Assembly (NCBI RefSeq): GCF_031085155.1
Contig: NZ_JAVHUL010000022.1
Coordinates: 1-51,382 of the forward strand
Direction: 5' to 3'
DNA length: 51,382 nt
Source: Mesonia profundi
GTDB taxonomy: Bacteria; Bacteroidota; Bacteroidia; Flavobacteriales; Flavobacteriaceae
Positions 34,507-42,835 of the stretch are shown one piece after another. Position numbers and translations under genes: made by a program. Positions within the stretch are counted from its first letter, which is position 1; each line of letters begins with the position of its first letter. The notes beneath the pieces are model-generated. The model worked only from the letters and a program-made list of their open reading frames with translations, was not told the origin of the DNA and made no database searches.

Positions 34507-34665
34507 ATGAAAAGAACGTTTCAACCCTCGAAGAGAAAAAGAAAAAACAAGCACGGTTTTAGAGAGCGTATGGCAAGTGTAAATGGTCGTAAAGTGCTTG
34601 CTAGAAGAAGAGCTAAAGGTAGAAAGAAACTTTCTGTGTCTTCAGAAAACAGACATAAACACTAA
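34507..34665 (+). CDS. rpmH: 50S ribosomal protein bL34
   Basis: 52 residues, starting [19 protein letters not shown] and containing [25 protein letters not shown], the universal bL34 sequence with the extended C-terminal tail seen in Bacteroidota. It is too short for most gene finders. In many bacteria rpmH lies beside dnaA or rnpA; here it is alone between the lipoprotein gene and carB, as in other flavobacteria. A strong promoter and a terminator frame it. Confidence 0.97.
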   Translation: MKRTFQPSKRKRKNKHGFRERMASVNGRKVLARRRAKGRKKLSVSSENRHKH

Positions 34666-34689
34666 TGCATTTTATTAGTTGTTAAATAT

Positions 34690-34722
34690 TAAAGGTGTTG
34701 CCATTGCGTAACGCCTTTTTTT
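34690..34722 (+). terminator. terminator between rpmH and carB
   Basis: The stem AAAGGTGTT / AACGCCTTT (one G-T pair) is followed by seven T. Confidence 0.75.
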
Positions 34723-34773
34723 ATACCCAATAGTACCGTGTTTTTATAAGTATCATAAAATTAAGCCATTGTA

Positions 34774-37626
34774 ATGCCTAAAAATAATAACCTCAAGAGT
34801 ATTTTAATTATTGGTTCTGGGCCAATTGTTATTGGACAAGCCTGCGAATTTGATTATGCAGGAACTCAAGCTTTACGTTCTTTAAGAGAAGATGGAATAG
34901 AAACTATTCTCATCAACTCTAATCCTGCAACTATTATGACCGACCCAACCATGGCCGATCATGTATACCTAAAGCCTTTAACGACAAAGTCGCTTATAGA
35001 AATCTTAAAAGAACATCCACAAATTGATGCCGTTCTACCTACCATGGGAGGGCAAACTGCATTGAACCTTTGTATTGAAGCCGATGAAAAAGGAATTTGG
35101 AAAGATTTTGGAGTGAATCTTATTGGTGTAGATATTAATGCCATTAATATTACTGAAGATCGAGAGCAGTTTAGAGAGTTGATGTTGAAAATTGGGGTAG
35201 GAATGGCTCCTCAAGCGACAGCTACTTCATTTCTAAAAGGAAAAGAAATCGCTCAAGAATTTGGTTTTCCTTTGGTAATTAGAGCCTCTTATACCTTAGG
35301 TGGAGCAGGAGCAAGTATTGTATATAAAGAAGAAGACTTTGATGACTTATTAAGTAGAGGATTAGAAATTTCTCCTATTCACGAAGTCATGATTGATAAA
35401 GCCTTAATTGGCTGGAAAGAATATGAGTTAGAATTACTTCGAGATAAAAATGATAACGTGGTTATTATTTGTACCATCGAGAATATGGATCCCATGGGAA
35501 TCCATACGGGAGATTCTATTACCGTGGCGCCAGCGATGACCTTAAGTGATGATACCTTCCAAAAAATGCGAGATATGGCGATCAAGATGATGCGCAGTAT
35601 TGGTGATTTTGCTGGAGGTTGTAACGTACAATTTGCGGTTAGCCCAGATGATAAAGAAGACATTATCGCGATTGAGATTAATCCGCGTGTTTCTCGTTCT
35701 TCCGCTTTAGCGTCTAAGGCAACAGGATATCCTATTGCTAAAATTGCTGCAAAACTTGCCATTGGCTACAACTTAGACGAATTAGATAATCAAATTACTA
35801 AATCAACTTCGGCTTTATTTGAACCGACTTTAGATTATGTGATCGTAAAAATACCACGTTGGAACTTCGATAAATTCGAAGGTTCTGATAGAACGCTAGG
35901 ACTCCAAATGAAATCTGTTGGAGAAGTGATGGGGATTGGACGTTCGTTCCAAGAAGCGTTACAAAAAGCAACTCAATCTTTAGAGATTAAACGTAATGGT
36001 TTGGGAGCCGACGGAAAAGGTTACAAGGATTACGATCAAATTATTCAGAAATTAACTTATGCCAGTTGGGATCGCGTATTCGTGATTTATGATGCGATAC
36101 AATTGGGAATTCCGCTAAGTAGAATCCACGAAATCACCAAGATTGATATGTGGTTCTTAAAGCAATACGAAGAGTTATTATCTCTAGAAAAAGAAATTTC
36201 TAATTACACCATAGACAATCTAGACAAAGACTTGTTGTTGGAAGCAAAGCAAAAAGGTTTTGCCGATCGCCAAGTGGCTTATATGCTAGGATGTTTAGAA
36301 AGTGAAGTTTATAACAAACGCGATGAACTCAACATTAACCGCGTCTATAAATTGGTAGATACCTGTGCGGCCGAGTTTAAAGCGCAGACTCCTTATTACT
36401 ATTCTACGTTCGAAAATGAGGTAGAACGTCCAGATGGAACGAAATACACCGATAACGAAAGCGAAGTAAGTGACAAGAAGAAGATTATCGTTTTAGGTTC
36501 TGGTCCTAACCGTATTGGGCAAGGAATTGAGTTTGATTATTGCTGTGTGCACGGAGTTCTCGCTGCCGCGGAATGTGGCTACGAAACCATCATGATTAAC
36601 TGTAATCCTGAAACGGTTTCAACCGATTTTGATATCGCTGATAAGCTTTATTTTGAACCCGTATTTTGGGAACATATCTACGATATCATCCGTCATGAAA
36701 AACCAGAAGGGGTGATTGTTCAGCTAGGTGGGCAAACCGCTTTAAAGTTAGCTGAAAAATTAGACCGCTACGGAATAAAAATTATGGGAACCAGCTATGA
36801 AGCCCTAGATTTAGCGGAAGATCGCGGAAGTTTCTCTACCTTATTGCAAGAAAATAACATTCCTTACCCAGAGTTTGGAACTGCCGAAAATGCAGACCAA
36901 GCCCTAGCGCTTGCCGATGAATTAGATTTCCCTATTTTAGTACGTCCGTCTTATGTGTTGGGAGGACAGGGAATGAAAATTGTCATCAATAAGCAACAGT
37001 TAGAAACGCACGTAGTAGATTTATTACGCAGCATTCCTAATAATAAACTTTTGCTAGATCATTATTTAGACGGAGCTATAGAAGCGGAAGCAGATGCGAT
37101 TTGCGACGGAGAAAATGTGTATATCATAGGAATTATGGAACATATTGAGCCTTGCGGAATTCACTCGGGAGATTCAAATGCTTTACTACCTCCTTTTAAT
37201 TTGGGAGATTTAGTACTTCAGCAAATAAAAGATCACACGCATAAAATTGCTTTAGCCTTAAAAACGGTAGGATTGATTAATATTCAATTTGCAATTAAGG
37301 ACGAAGAAGTATTTATCATAGAAGCCAATCCTAGAGCTTCTAGAACGGTACCTTTTATCGCTAAAGCTTATGGAGAACCTTACGTAAACTATGCGACTAA
37401 AGTGATGTTAGGCGAAAATAAAGTAACCGATTTTACTTTTAACCCGCAATTAAAAGGCTATGCCATTAAACAACCGGTATTCTCTTTTGATAAATTTCAT
37501 AATGTAAATAAACAATTAGGTCCAGAAATGAAAAGTACAGGAGAAAGTATCCTCTTTATCGATAGCCTAAGGGACGATGATTTTTACGACTTATACGCCC
37601 GTAGAAAAATGTACTTGACCAGTTAA
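34774..37626 (+). CDS. carB: carbamoyl-phosphate synthase large subunit, without MGS domain
   Basis: 950 residues. It makes carbamoyl phosphate for pyrimidine and arginine synthesis from bicarbonate, ATP and ammonia delivered by CarA, which is not in this window. Both ATP-grasp halves are intact: GSGPIVIGQACEFDYAG and PRVSRSSALASKATGYP in the first, GSGPNRIGQGIEFDYC and NPRASRTVPFIAKA in the second. The protein ends about 20 residues after GPEMKSTGE, where the MGS-like regulatory domain of enterobacterial CarB (about 120 residues, binding UMP, IMP or ornithine) would begin. This short form seems normal for flavobacteria. Allosteric control should therefore differ. Confidence 0.96.
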   Translation: MPKNNNLKSILIIGSGPIVIGQACEFDYAGTQALRSLREDGIETILINSNPATIMTDPTMADHVYLKPLTTKSLIEILKEHPQIDAVLPTMGGQTALNLCIEADEKGIWKDFGVNLIGVDINAINITEDREQFRELMLKIGVGMAPQATATSFLKGKEIAQEFGFPLVIRASYTLGGAGASIVYKEEDFDDLLSRGLEISPIHEVMIDKALIGWKEYELELLRDKNDNVVIICTIENMDPMGIHTGDSITVAPAMTLSDDTFQKMRDMAIKMMRSIGDFAGGCNVQFAVSPDDKEDIIAIEINPRVSRSSALASKATGYPIAKIAAKLAIGYNLDELDNQITKSTSALFEPTLDYVIVKIPRWNFDKFEGSDRTLGLQMKSVGEVMGIGRSFQEALQKATQSLEIKRNGLGADGKGYKDYDQIIQKLTYASWDRVFVIYDAIQLGIPLSRIHEITKIDMWFLKQYEELLSLEKEISNYTIDNLDKDLLLEAKQKGFADRQVAYMLGCLESEVYNKRDELNINRVYKLVDTCAAEFKAQTPYYYSTFENEVERPDGTKYTDNESEVSDKKKIIVLGSGPNRIGQGIEFDYCCVHGVLAAAECGYETIMINCNPETVSTDFDIADKLYFEPVFWEHIYDIIRHEKPEGVIVQLGGQTALKLAEKLDRYGIKIMGTSYEALDLAEDRGSFSTLLQENNIPYPEFGTAENADQALALADELDFPILVRPSYVLGGQGMKIVINKQQLETHVVDLLRSIPNNKLLLDHYLDGAIEAEADAICDGENVYIIGIMEHIEPCGIHSGDSNALLPPFNLGDLVLQQIKDHTHKIALALKTVGLINIQFAIKDEEVFIIEANPRASRTVPFIAKAYGEPYVNYATKVMLGENKVTDFTFNPQLKGYAIKQPVFSFDKFHNVNKQLGPEMKSTGESILFIDSLRDDDFYDLYARRKMYLTS

Positions 37627-37650
37627 GAAAAATACAGTTTTATAAATTTA

Positions 37651-37678
37651 AAAAGGACGCCTTGGGGTGTCCTTTTTT
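37651..37678 (+). terminator. terminator of carB
   Basis: The stem AAAAGGACGCC / GGTGTCCTTTT (one G-T pair) with a T run. The following 190 bp, up to the DUF3307 gene, hold nothing I can recognise. Confidence 0.8.
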
Positions 37679-37869
37679 GTTTTTAAAGAATCTCGACTTG
37701 TATTTTAATAGATGCTCAGCATCAAAAAAGCTATGTTAAAAGCAAACTTATAAAACTTGTGTTTTTAATCACTTAGAGGGAAGATTTTAAAGTTCTTCTC
37801 TTTGGGAAGCCTTGCCTGAATAGTACGGAGAGGATTTAGTATGAGATGTATGAGAACCCGGGTAGAAAT

Positions 37870-38577
37870 CTATAATGCGTATCGCAAAACATTTACCATC
37901 AGCGCTACCCCAATCGCGATTCCAAAACTCAGTAAAGTGCCAATAAGAATATATTCGGTGAGTTTGCGGTCTTTAGATTGAGTGAGGTCGCTAAAGCGAA
38001 AGATAGATTTAGCGGCAATTAAAAAACCAACGCCTTCCCAATGTTGTGTAATGATAAAGACATAAACCAATAAGCGTTCTAAAATACCTATATATTTCCC
38101 AGCGTTGTTGAGGGATTCGTCTTCTTCTATTTCCGTTTTTGGAGTGTATACAGAAATTAGGGTTTTAATGCTAATAGAAGCAGGATTAGTCACCAAAAAT
38201 GCTCCCAAGAGGTAAAGCCAGAGTTCATTGGGGATGTCTATGAACTCTATGTTTCCTTTGCATACGAACGCAATCACGAAGATGACAATAAGGTGTAAGG
38301 CTTGATCTATAAAAAATAAGTATCGCTTATTTCGTTCGTTCTGTAAAGTTAATTTTGCGGCATCTATCATAAGGTGAGTTCCACCAACAATCAGCGGAAT
38401 GTACCACAGGCTAAAATCCCACATAAACAAATAGCTTAAACCTATATGAACCAGGATATGGAAATACAGTTTTGGCGAAGCTAACTTCCGGCGTTCTTTA
38501 TCTTTTACCCAACTGTAGGGCTGAAAAAGAAAATCTCCCAAAAAATGCGCGAATAAGAGTTGCAGTGCCAATAGCAT
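37870..38577 (-). CDS. DUF3307 domain membrane protein
   Basis: 235 residues. It starts with the DUF3307 signature (LLFAHFLGDFLFQPYSWVKDKE), then about six membrane helices with YFHILVHIGLSYLF and GGTHLMIDAAKL. The family's function is unknown. It follows the SatD-like gene with a 1-bp gap, so it is under the same three-box operator. The combination SatD plus DUF3307 recurs in bacteria and suggests a shared, unknown role. Confidence 0.88.
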   Translation of the reverse strand: MLLALQLLFAHFLGDFLFQPYSWVKDKERRKLASPKLYFHILVHIGLSYLFMWDFSLWYIPLIVGGTHLMIDAAKLTLQNERNKRYLFFIDQALHLIVIFVIAFVCKGNIEFIDIPNELWLYLLGAFLVTNPASISIKTLISVYTPKTEIEEDESLNNAGKYIGILERLLVYVFIITQHWEGVGFLIAAKSIFRFSDLTQSKDRKLTEYILIGTLLSFGIAIGVALMVNVLRYAL

Positions 38578-38578
38578 A

Positions 38579-39193
38579 TTATAGAATAGATTTTATTTTA
38601 TGAGAAAATACCTCATTAAAAGCTTTGAGCTCTTCCCAAAAGGCTCTTTTTTGACGCTCGCTTACCGTATTTTGTTTAATACCAATAAGAGCACCGAGTT
38701 CCTCCTGGTTATGTCTAGGATTTTCCATGGTTAGTTGAATTACTTCCGCCGAATTGATCGTCCAATAATCCATCGCCATTAAGGTCAATTGAAAATAAGT
38801 ATTTAATTCTTTATCTAAAAATTCTTGTCCTGTTTTTATGGCGAGATTGGTTTTCTCTTTCTTTAAATTTTCAAAAATTTCCCCAGAGCGAATAAAGGCA
38901 GAACCGTTAGATTCACTTATTTTAGGAGTCTCAAAAGTCTTTTCTCCTATTCCAATCGCCATTCTAACATCCAAATTTTTAATCGTCTTGATCACCGCTT
39001 TTAAATAAACGGCACTCCAAAAAGCTTGCGAGGGATCTTCAATTTCTACTTGAAAACTATCTCCTCTAAAAATCTCCCAAAGCGATTTTTGCGGCTGAAG
39101 CACGCCCAGTGCATAACGCAACTCACTTAGGTATTCTTCTGGATTGTGCTTGCTTCTGGAAGCTACAATATCTCCTGTAATTATACTTGTCAT
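38579..39193 (-). CDS. SatD family protein with C-terminal helix-turn-helix
   Basis: About 204 residues from MTSIITGDIVASR, the ATG; a TTG two codons upstream would run into the operator. The N-terminal part has the SatD pattern: ITGDIVASR, IFRGDSFQVEI, and VRMAIGIGEK. This resembles nucleotide-cyclase-like folds. The C-terminus (NQEELGALIGIKQNTVSERQKRA) is a helix-turn-helix, so the protein probably binds DNA. Three palindromes stand directly upstream of its start and are the natural autoregulatory sites. The effector is unknown. Confidence 0.82.
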   Translation of the reverse strand: MTSIITGDIVASRSKHNPEEYLSELRYALGVLQPQKSLWEIFRGDSFQVEIEDPSQAFWSAVYLKAVIKTIKNLDVRMAIGIGEKTFETPKISESNGSAFIRSGEIFENLKKEKTNLAIKTGQEFLDKELNTYFQLTLMAMDYWTINSAEVIQLTMENPRHNQEELGALIGIKQNTVSERQKRAFWEELKAFNEVFSHKIKSIL

Positions 39194-39199
39194 ATTCAA

Positions 39200-39277
39200 A
39201 TATCGTTATTTAAAACGATATATGCAATTATCGCTTAATTAAACGATAAATGTAGTTATCGTTTTTTAAGACGATAA
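39200..39277 (-). promoter_or_regulatory. three phased 22-bp palindromes, probable SatD operators
   Basis: Boxes at 39200-39221, 39228-39249 and 39256-39277 are each 22 bp and start exactly 28 bp apart. The arms are ATATCGTT/AACGATAT (perfect), TTATCGCT/AACGATAA (one mismatch) and TTATCGTT/GACGATAA (one mismatch), with 6-bp AT-only centres. They end 6 bp from the satD-like ATG, so bound protein would block the promoter or leader. Confidence 0.75.
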
Positions 39278-39416
39278 TCGCTAGTGGTTCAGGAAAAGCT
39301 TTAGTATTAACTAGGTAAAGAAATTGAAATGTTTATTTTTGGAGAAGTACTTTTCTTATACCAATTATATAGCTCATTTTGAGGTTTAATCGGTATAATA
39401 GTTTAGAATCAATTTC

Positions 39417-39812
39417 ATGATAAAAGAATTCACCCTAGTTTTTGCCGCTTTATATGGTGGTTTGGCCATAATATTTGGCGCATTTGGAGCGCATGCGCTT
39501 AAGAAAATATTCAATCAAGAACAATTAACCAGTTTTGAAACCGGCGTTAAATACCAAATGTACCACGCCATTGTATTGTTAATTATAGGAGTTCAGTTTC
39601 CTTTGGTGAATACGCTAGAAGTATTCATGGTTTGGTTATTTATTCTGGGAACCTTTCTCTTTAGTTTTAGTATTTATGGCCTCTGTATTACTTCCGCGAA
39701 GGGAAATAAAATCAAAGCCTTAGGGCCTATAACACCATTAGGAGGATTACTCTTGGTAGCGGGTTGGGGCTGCATGCTTATCTATTTTCTTTCTTATGGA
39801 AAACTCTTATAA
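39417..39812 (+). CDS. DUF423 family membrane protein (YgdD-like)
   Basis: 131 residues with four membrane helices. The family signature is clear: GGLAIIFGAFGAHALK, then FETGVKYQMYHAIVLLIIG and a late GPITPLGGLLLVAGW. It is a small inner-membrane protein of unknown function, conserved widely in bacteria. It stands alone. Confidence 0.92.
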   Translation: MIKEFTLVFAALYGGLAIIFGAFGAHALKKIFNQEQLTSFETGVKYQMYHAIVLLIIGVQFPLVNTLEVFMVWLFILGTFLFSFSIYGLCITSAKGNKIKALGPITPLGGLLLVAGWGCMLIYFLSYGKLL

Positions 39813-39818
39813 TAAAAA

Positions 39819-39842
39819 AACCACCTTGATGAAAGGTGGTTC
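39819..39842. terminator. terminator shared by the DUF423 gene and the lipocalin-like gene
   Basis: The stem AACCACCTT / AAGGTGGTT with a GATGA loop. The T run is strong on the minus strand and weak on the plus strand. Confidence 0.7.
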
Positions 39843-39864
39843 TTACTATTTTGCTTGATAATTT

Positions 39865-40260
39865 TTATCGGCTTAGGACTATAATCTGAACGCTTTTGCC
39901 ACCATCGGTAGACTTCCAAACTTGATTTTTCTTTTTATCGCTTACGATAATCCAAGTTTTGTTAAGTGCGGACTTATCTTTTGCATCTTCATCTTCATTT
40001 TTAATGATGATATAGCCCTCATTCAATTCATATTTGAAGCTACTTTCGTCAATAAAATCATTCTGAAACACGTTATAGCTTATATTCTTGGTTCCTTTTC
40101 CATTTTTCTTAAACTCGATGCTTCCAATGTTTTGTGCCGAAGTATTTTGTCCTTTGTTATTCACCACTTCGTACTTATCAATATTCCAGGTATTCACAAT
40201 ATTTGGGGAGCAGCTAAAAAGACTGATGCTCACAGCCAATAGTAATAAATTTCTTTTCAT
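39865..40260 (-). CDS. lipocalin-like lipoprotein
   Basis: 131 residues with a lipoprotein signal (SISLFSC, Cys17). The mature part begins NTWNIDKYEV and continues as alternating beta strands ending TWIIVSDKKKNQVWKSTDG, as in small Bacteroidota lipocalin-like proteins. The ligand is unknown. A TACTTTTG -7-like element lies just upstream without a clear partner. Confidence 0.7.
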   Translation of the reverse strand: MKRNLLLLAVSISLFSCSPNIVNTWNIDKYEVVNNKGQNTSAQNIGSIEFKKNGKGTKNISYNVFQNDFIDESSFKYELNEGYIIIKNEDEDAKDKSALNKTWIIVSDKKKNQVWKSTDGGKSVQIIVLSR

Positions 40261-40331
40261 ATATAATTGTTATTTTTTTTAATATAACAAAAGTACGATT
40301 GCAAACCCATATTTTTATAGAGGTTTAACTT

Positions 40332-40874
40332 TTAAGGGAGTATTACTCGGTATTTTTGTAGTTCATCTAAATAATTTTTGGACGAAAAATCAGTTTCATT
40401 AAATTCTTGATGCCTGTGTCCTTTCATCTTAATACGTTTTAAACATTTTAAGAAGCGTCGTATTTCGTTTTCATTATCCAGAATAAGTCCAGGAACCTTC
40501 ACTGTATTACCATGGTCATCTTTGGCCACCATGGTAATGTAAGAAGAATTACAATGCTTCACCTCACCTGTTTGTATGTCTTCGGCTTCCACTCTAATCC
40601 CAACTACCATCGACGAATTTCCTACATAATTCACAGATGCTCTCATTGTCACTAATTCGCCAATTTCTATGGGATTTAAAAAATCTACCGTATCTACACT
40701 GGCGGTCACGCAATACGCTCGGCTATGTTTAGAAGCGCAAGCAAAAGCGATTTGATCTAGCAGTGACAAAATATGACCTCCATGAATTTTCCCATTAAAA
40801 TTAGAGTGGGAGGGAAGCATTAATTCGCACATCACGATTTGAGATTCTTCCACATTTCTAAATTCTATACTCAT
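40332..40874 (-). CDS. acyl-CoA thioesterase, hotdog fold (YciA/BFIT type)
   Basis: About 180 residues from MSIEFRNVEE. An in-frame ATG 21 bp upstream falls inside a structured intergenic repeat, so the inner start is preferred. The hotdog signature is NFNGKIHGGHILSLLDQIAFACAS, with the Asn and Asp that form the YciA-type active site, followed by SVDTVDFLNPIEIGELV. It should hydrolyse acyl-CoA to free acid and CoA; chain length cannot be read from sequence. Confidence 0.88.
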   Translation of the reverse strand: MSIEFRNVEESQIVMCELMLPSHSNFNGKIHGGHILSLLDQIAFACASKHSRAYCVTASVDTVDFLNPIEIGELVTMRASVNYVGNSSMVVGIRVEAEDIQTGEVKHCNSSYITMVAKDDHGNTVKVPGLILDNENEIRRFLKCLKRIKMKGHRHQEFNETDFSSKNYLDELQKYRVILP

Positions 40875-40887
40875 AATTGTTTCATTT

Positions 40888-40985
40888 GGGCGCATCCCTA
40901 ACGGGTCGGGCTTTACGCTATATCTTTTCTATAGTTCTGCTATCGCAGAATTATAAAAAAGGATACCGCTGCAATCCCTTGCGCA
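40888..40985. repeat. structured intergenic repeat, GGGCGCA ... TGCGC type
   Basis: The element begins GGGCGCATCCCTAACGGG, continues with GTCGGGCTTTACGC, and ends CCGCTGCAATCCCTTGCGC. Inner arms ATAGTTCTGC / GCAGAATTAT pair with one G-T, then TATCTTTTCT with AAAAAAGGATA, and outer GCGCA pairs with TGCGC, giving a long imperfect hairpin. From memory, similar GGGCG...CCCTAACG...GGTCGGGCT elements are scattered in flavobacterial intergenic regions. Copy number cannot be checked here. Confidence 0.55.
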
Positions 40986-41026
40986 TTATTTTTTGTTAAT
41001 TAATTCGATTGGATTATCGCTTAGTT

Positions 41027-41392
41027 CTATCTTCTAAAATGTGGAGAATGAGAAAGTTCTACTCCGGTGATAAAATGTTTGGTGTCACCCCAAAAAATGA
41101 AAGTTCCATACCTTTCTACATAAGTGACTTCTATATATTCTCCTTGATACGTATTAAGCTTCTCGATCACCTCTCCTTCTTGGTCTAAGACCGAAAAACT
41201 AAAAATTTGAGCGCCACTAATTCCTTGACTAATCTCACCTTCCCAAGTTTTTACCACTACGCCACGATTACTAAATTTGATAAGTTCTCCTGCTCGTGTC
41301 CCTTCACTATAGGGCACAAAATAGATAAAGGAATAAAAAGCGATAGCGACTAAGGCTATACCTAGCAATATATAAATAAGTGTTTTTTTCAT
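41027..41392 (-). CDS. small membrane-anchored protein
   Basis: 121 residues. One N-terminal membrane helix (LIYILLGIALVAIAFYSFIYF) is followed by an extracytoplasmic beta-rich domain with YSEGTRAGELIKFSNRGVVVKTWEGE, a motif conserved in flavobacterial homologues. These are sometimes labelled 6-phosphogluconate dehydrogenase, which the sequence does not support. It follows rmuC by 9 bp, so it is probably co-transcribed. The function is unknown. Confidence 0.72.
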   Translation of the reverse strand: MKKTLIYILLGIALVAIAFYSFIYFVPYSEGTRAGELIKFSNRGVVVKTWEGEISQGISGAQIFSFSVLDQEGEVIEKLNTYQGEYIEVTYVERYGTFIFWGDTKHFITGVELSHSPHFRR

Positions 41393-41401
41393 CTTTTTGT
41401 A

Positions 41402-42778
41402 TTAGGAGTCGTCTCCTTCTGTAAGGTTGACTAATTTTTGATCTATTTGTTTACTGGCTTTTGCACCAAGTTTTTTGAGTTTTTCTACGCGACGAATCAA
41501 GTTTCCTTTTCCCGTAAGCTTTTTCATAGCGGTGTCGTAACTGCCTTGTACCGTTCCTATTTGCCGGCCTAACTTTAATAACTCCTCGGTTAAGTTAGTA
41601 AAAGAATCGTACAATGCACCTGCCTGGGTAGCAATTTCAATCGCATTTTGTTTTTGCTTTTCATTTTGCCACATACTATCAATGGTTTTTAAAACCGCAA
41701 GTAAGGTGGTAGGCGTAACGATAATAATGTTTTTATCAAAAGCATCGTTGTATAATTGAGGGTATTCATTAGAAGCAATGGCAAAAGCCGCTTCAATGGG
41801 AATAAAAAGCAATACAAAATCTGGACTTTCCATTTGGTAAAGCTGATGGTAGTTCTTTTTACTCAACTCGTCCACTCGCTTTTTTACCGAAATCAAATGA
41901 TTCTTTAAGTGCATAGGCTTTTGAGTCTCGTCCTCTTCGTTCATATAGCGCTCGTAAGCATTGAGAGAAACCTTGGCATCAATAATCATTTTCTTTTCTC
42001 CTGGTAATTTGATCACCACATCGGGCATGACGCGTTTTCCTTCTTCGGTGGTAAAGCTTTGCTGCACAAAATACTCGCTGTCTTTTTGAAGTCCGCTGCG
42101 CTCCATGACTCTTTCTAAAATCATTTCGCCCCAATTCCCCTGCATTTTAGTGTCTCCTTTTAAAGCTTTGGTGAGGTTGGTAGCTTCTTCACTAATCTTC
42201 AAATTTTGTTCGTTAAGAAATTCGAGTTGTTTTCCTAATTCGGCGTGTCTTCTTAACGAGTTTTCGCTATTTCGGTCTACTTTTTCTTCAAAAACCTTAA
42301 TTTTTTCTTGCAGCGGATTTAAAATATTTTGAATATTCTCTTTATTCTGAAGTGTAAACTTCTCTGATTTCTGCTCTAGAATTTTATTGGCCAAGTTCTC
42401 AAATTCCTTTTGAAATTTTTCTTGCAGTTGTTCTACTTCATTTTTTTGCTCTTCACTTCGCTGCTTTAAGTTTTCAAACTCTACATTCTTCCGCGTTAGC
42501 TCATTTTTAAAGAAATCTTTTTCACTTCTAATCTCCTCGCGATCTCTTCCGATTGCTTTAATTTCCTGCTGCATTTCCGCTTTAAGCGCTAAAAAATAAG
42601 TTTCAGATTTTTGCTGTTGCTCTTTTAAAGCATTCATTTCAAGTTCTTTTTGCTTGCCGAAACTTTCTAACTCTTTCGTCTTGCCGCTACTTTTTAGATG
42701 CTTCACCAAGACCCCTAATATAATTCCGCTAAGAAAAATAAAAAGTCCGGCAATGATAAGAAGATGAGATTCTTGCAT
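41402..42778 (-). CDS. rmuC: DNA recombination protein RmuC
   Basis: 458 residues. An N-terminal membrane anchor (LLIIAGLFIFLSGIILGVLV) is followed by a long coiled coil to about residue 190, then the RmuC nuclease-like domain: KMQGNWGEMILERVMERSGL, VMPDVVIKLPGEKKMIIDAKV and LLFIPIEAAFA. RmuC limits inversions between repeats and is thought to act on DNA structures. The domain is complete. Confidence 0.93.
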   Translation of the reverse strand: MQESHLLIIAGLFIFLSGIILGVLVKHLKSSGKTKELESFGKQKELEMNALKEQQQKSETYFLALKAEMQQEIKAIGRDREEIRSEKDFFKNELTRKNVEFENLKQRSEEQKNEVEQLQEKFQKEFENLANKILEQKSEKFTLQNKENIQNILNPLQEKIKVFEEKVDRNSENSLRRHAELGKQLEFLNEQNLKISEEATNLTKALKGDTKMQGNWGEMILERVMERSGLQKDSEYFVQQSFTTEEGKRVMPDVVIKLPGEKKMIIDAKVSLNAYERYMNEEDETQKPMHLKNHLISVKKRVDELSKKNYHQLYQMESPDFVLLFIPIEAAFAIASNEYPQLYNDAFDKNIIIVTPTTLLAVLKTIDSMWQNEKQKQNAIEIATQAGALYDSFTNLTEELLKLGRQIGTVQGSYDTAMKKLTGKGNLIRRVEKLKKLGAKASKQIDQKLVNLTEGDDS

Positions 42779-42835
42779 GGGATTCTAGTAATAAATCCTC
42801 CAAATATACGGATAAGCTTCTCTAAGTTAAAAAAC

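Noticed and set aside
35379-35762. Minus-strand frame of 127 residues inside carB.
   Set aside because: Antisense to the conserved first ATP-grasp domain.
39922-40282. Plus-strand frames opposite the lipocalin-like lipoprotein.
   Set aside because: No signal, motif or promoter; the minus-strand gene explains the sequence.
41027-41392. Label 6-phosphogluconate dehydrogenase for the 121-residue protein.
   Set aside because: It is far too short, has a membrane anchor and lacks any dinucleotide-binding motif.
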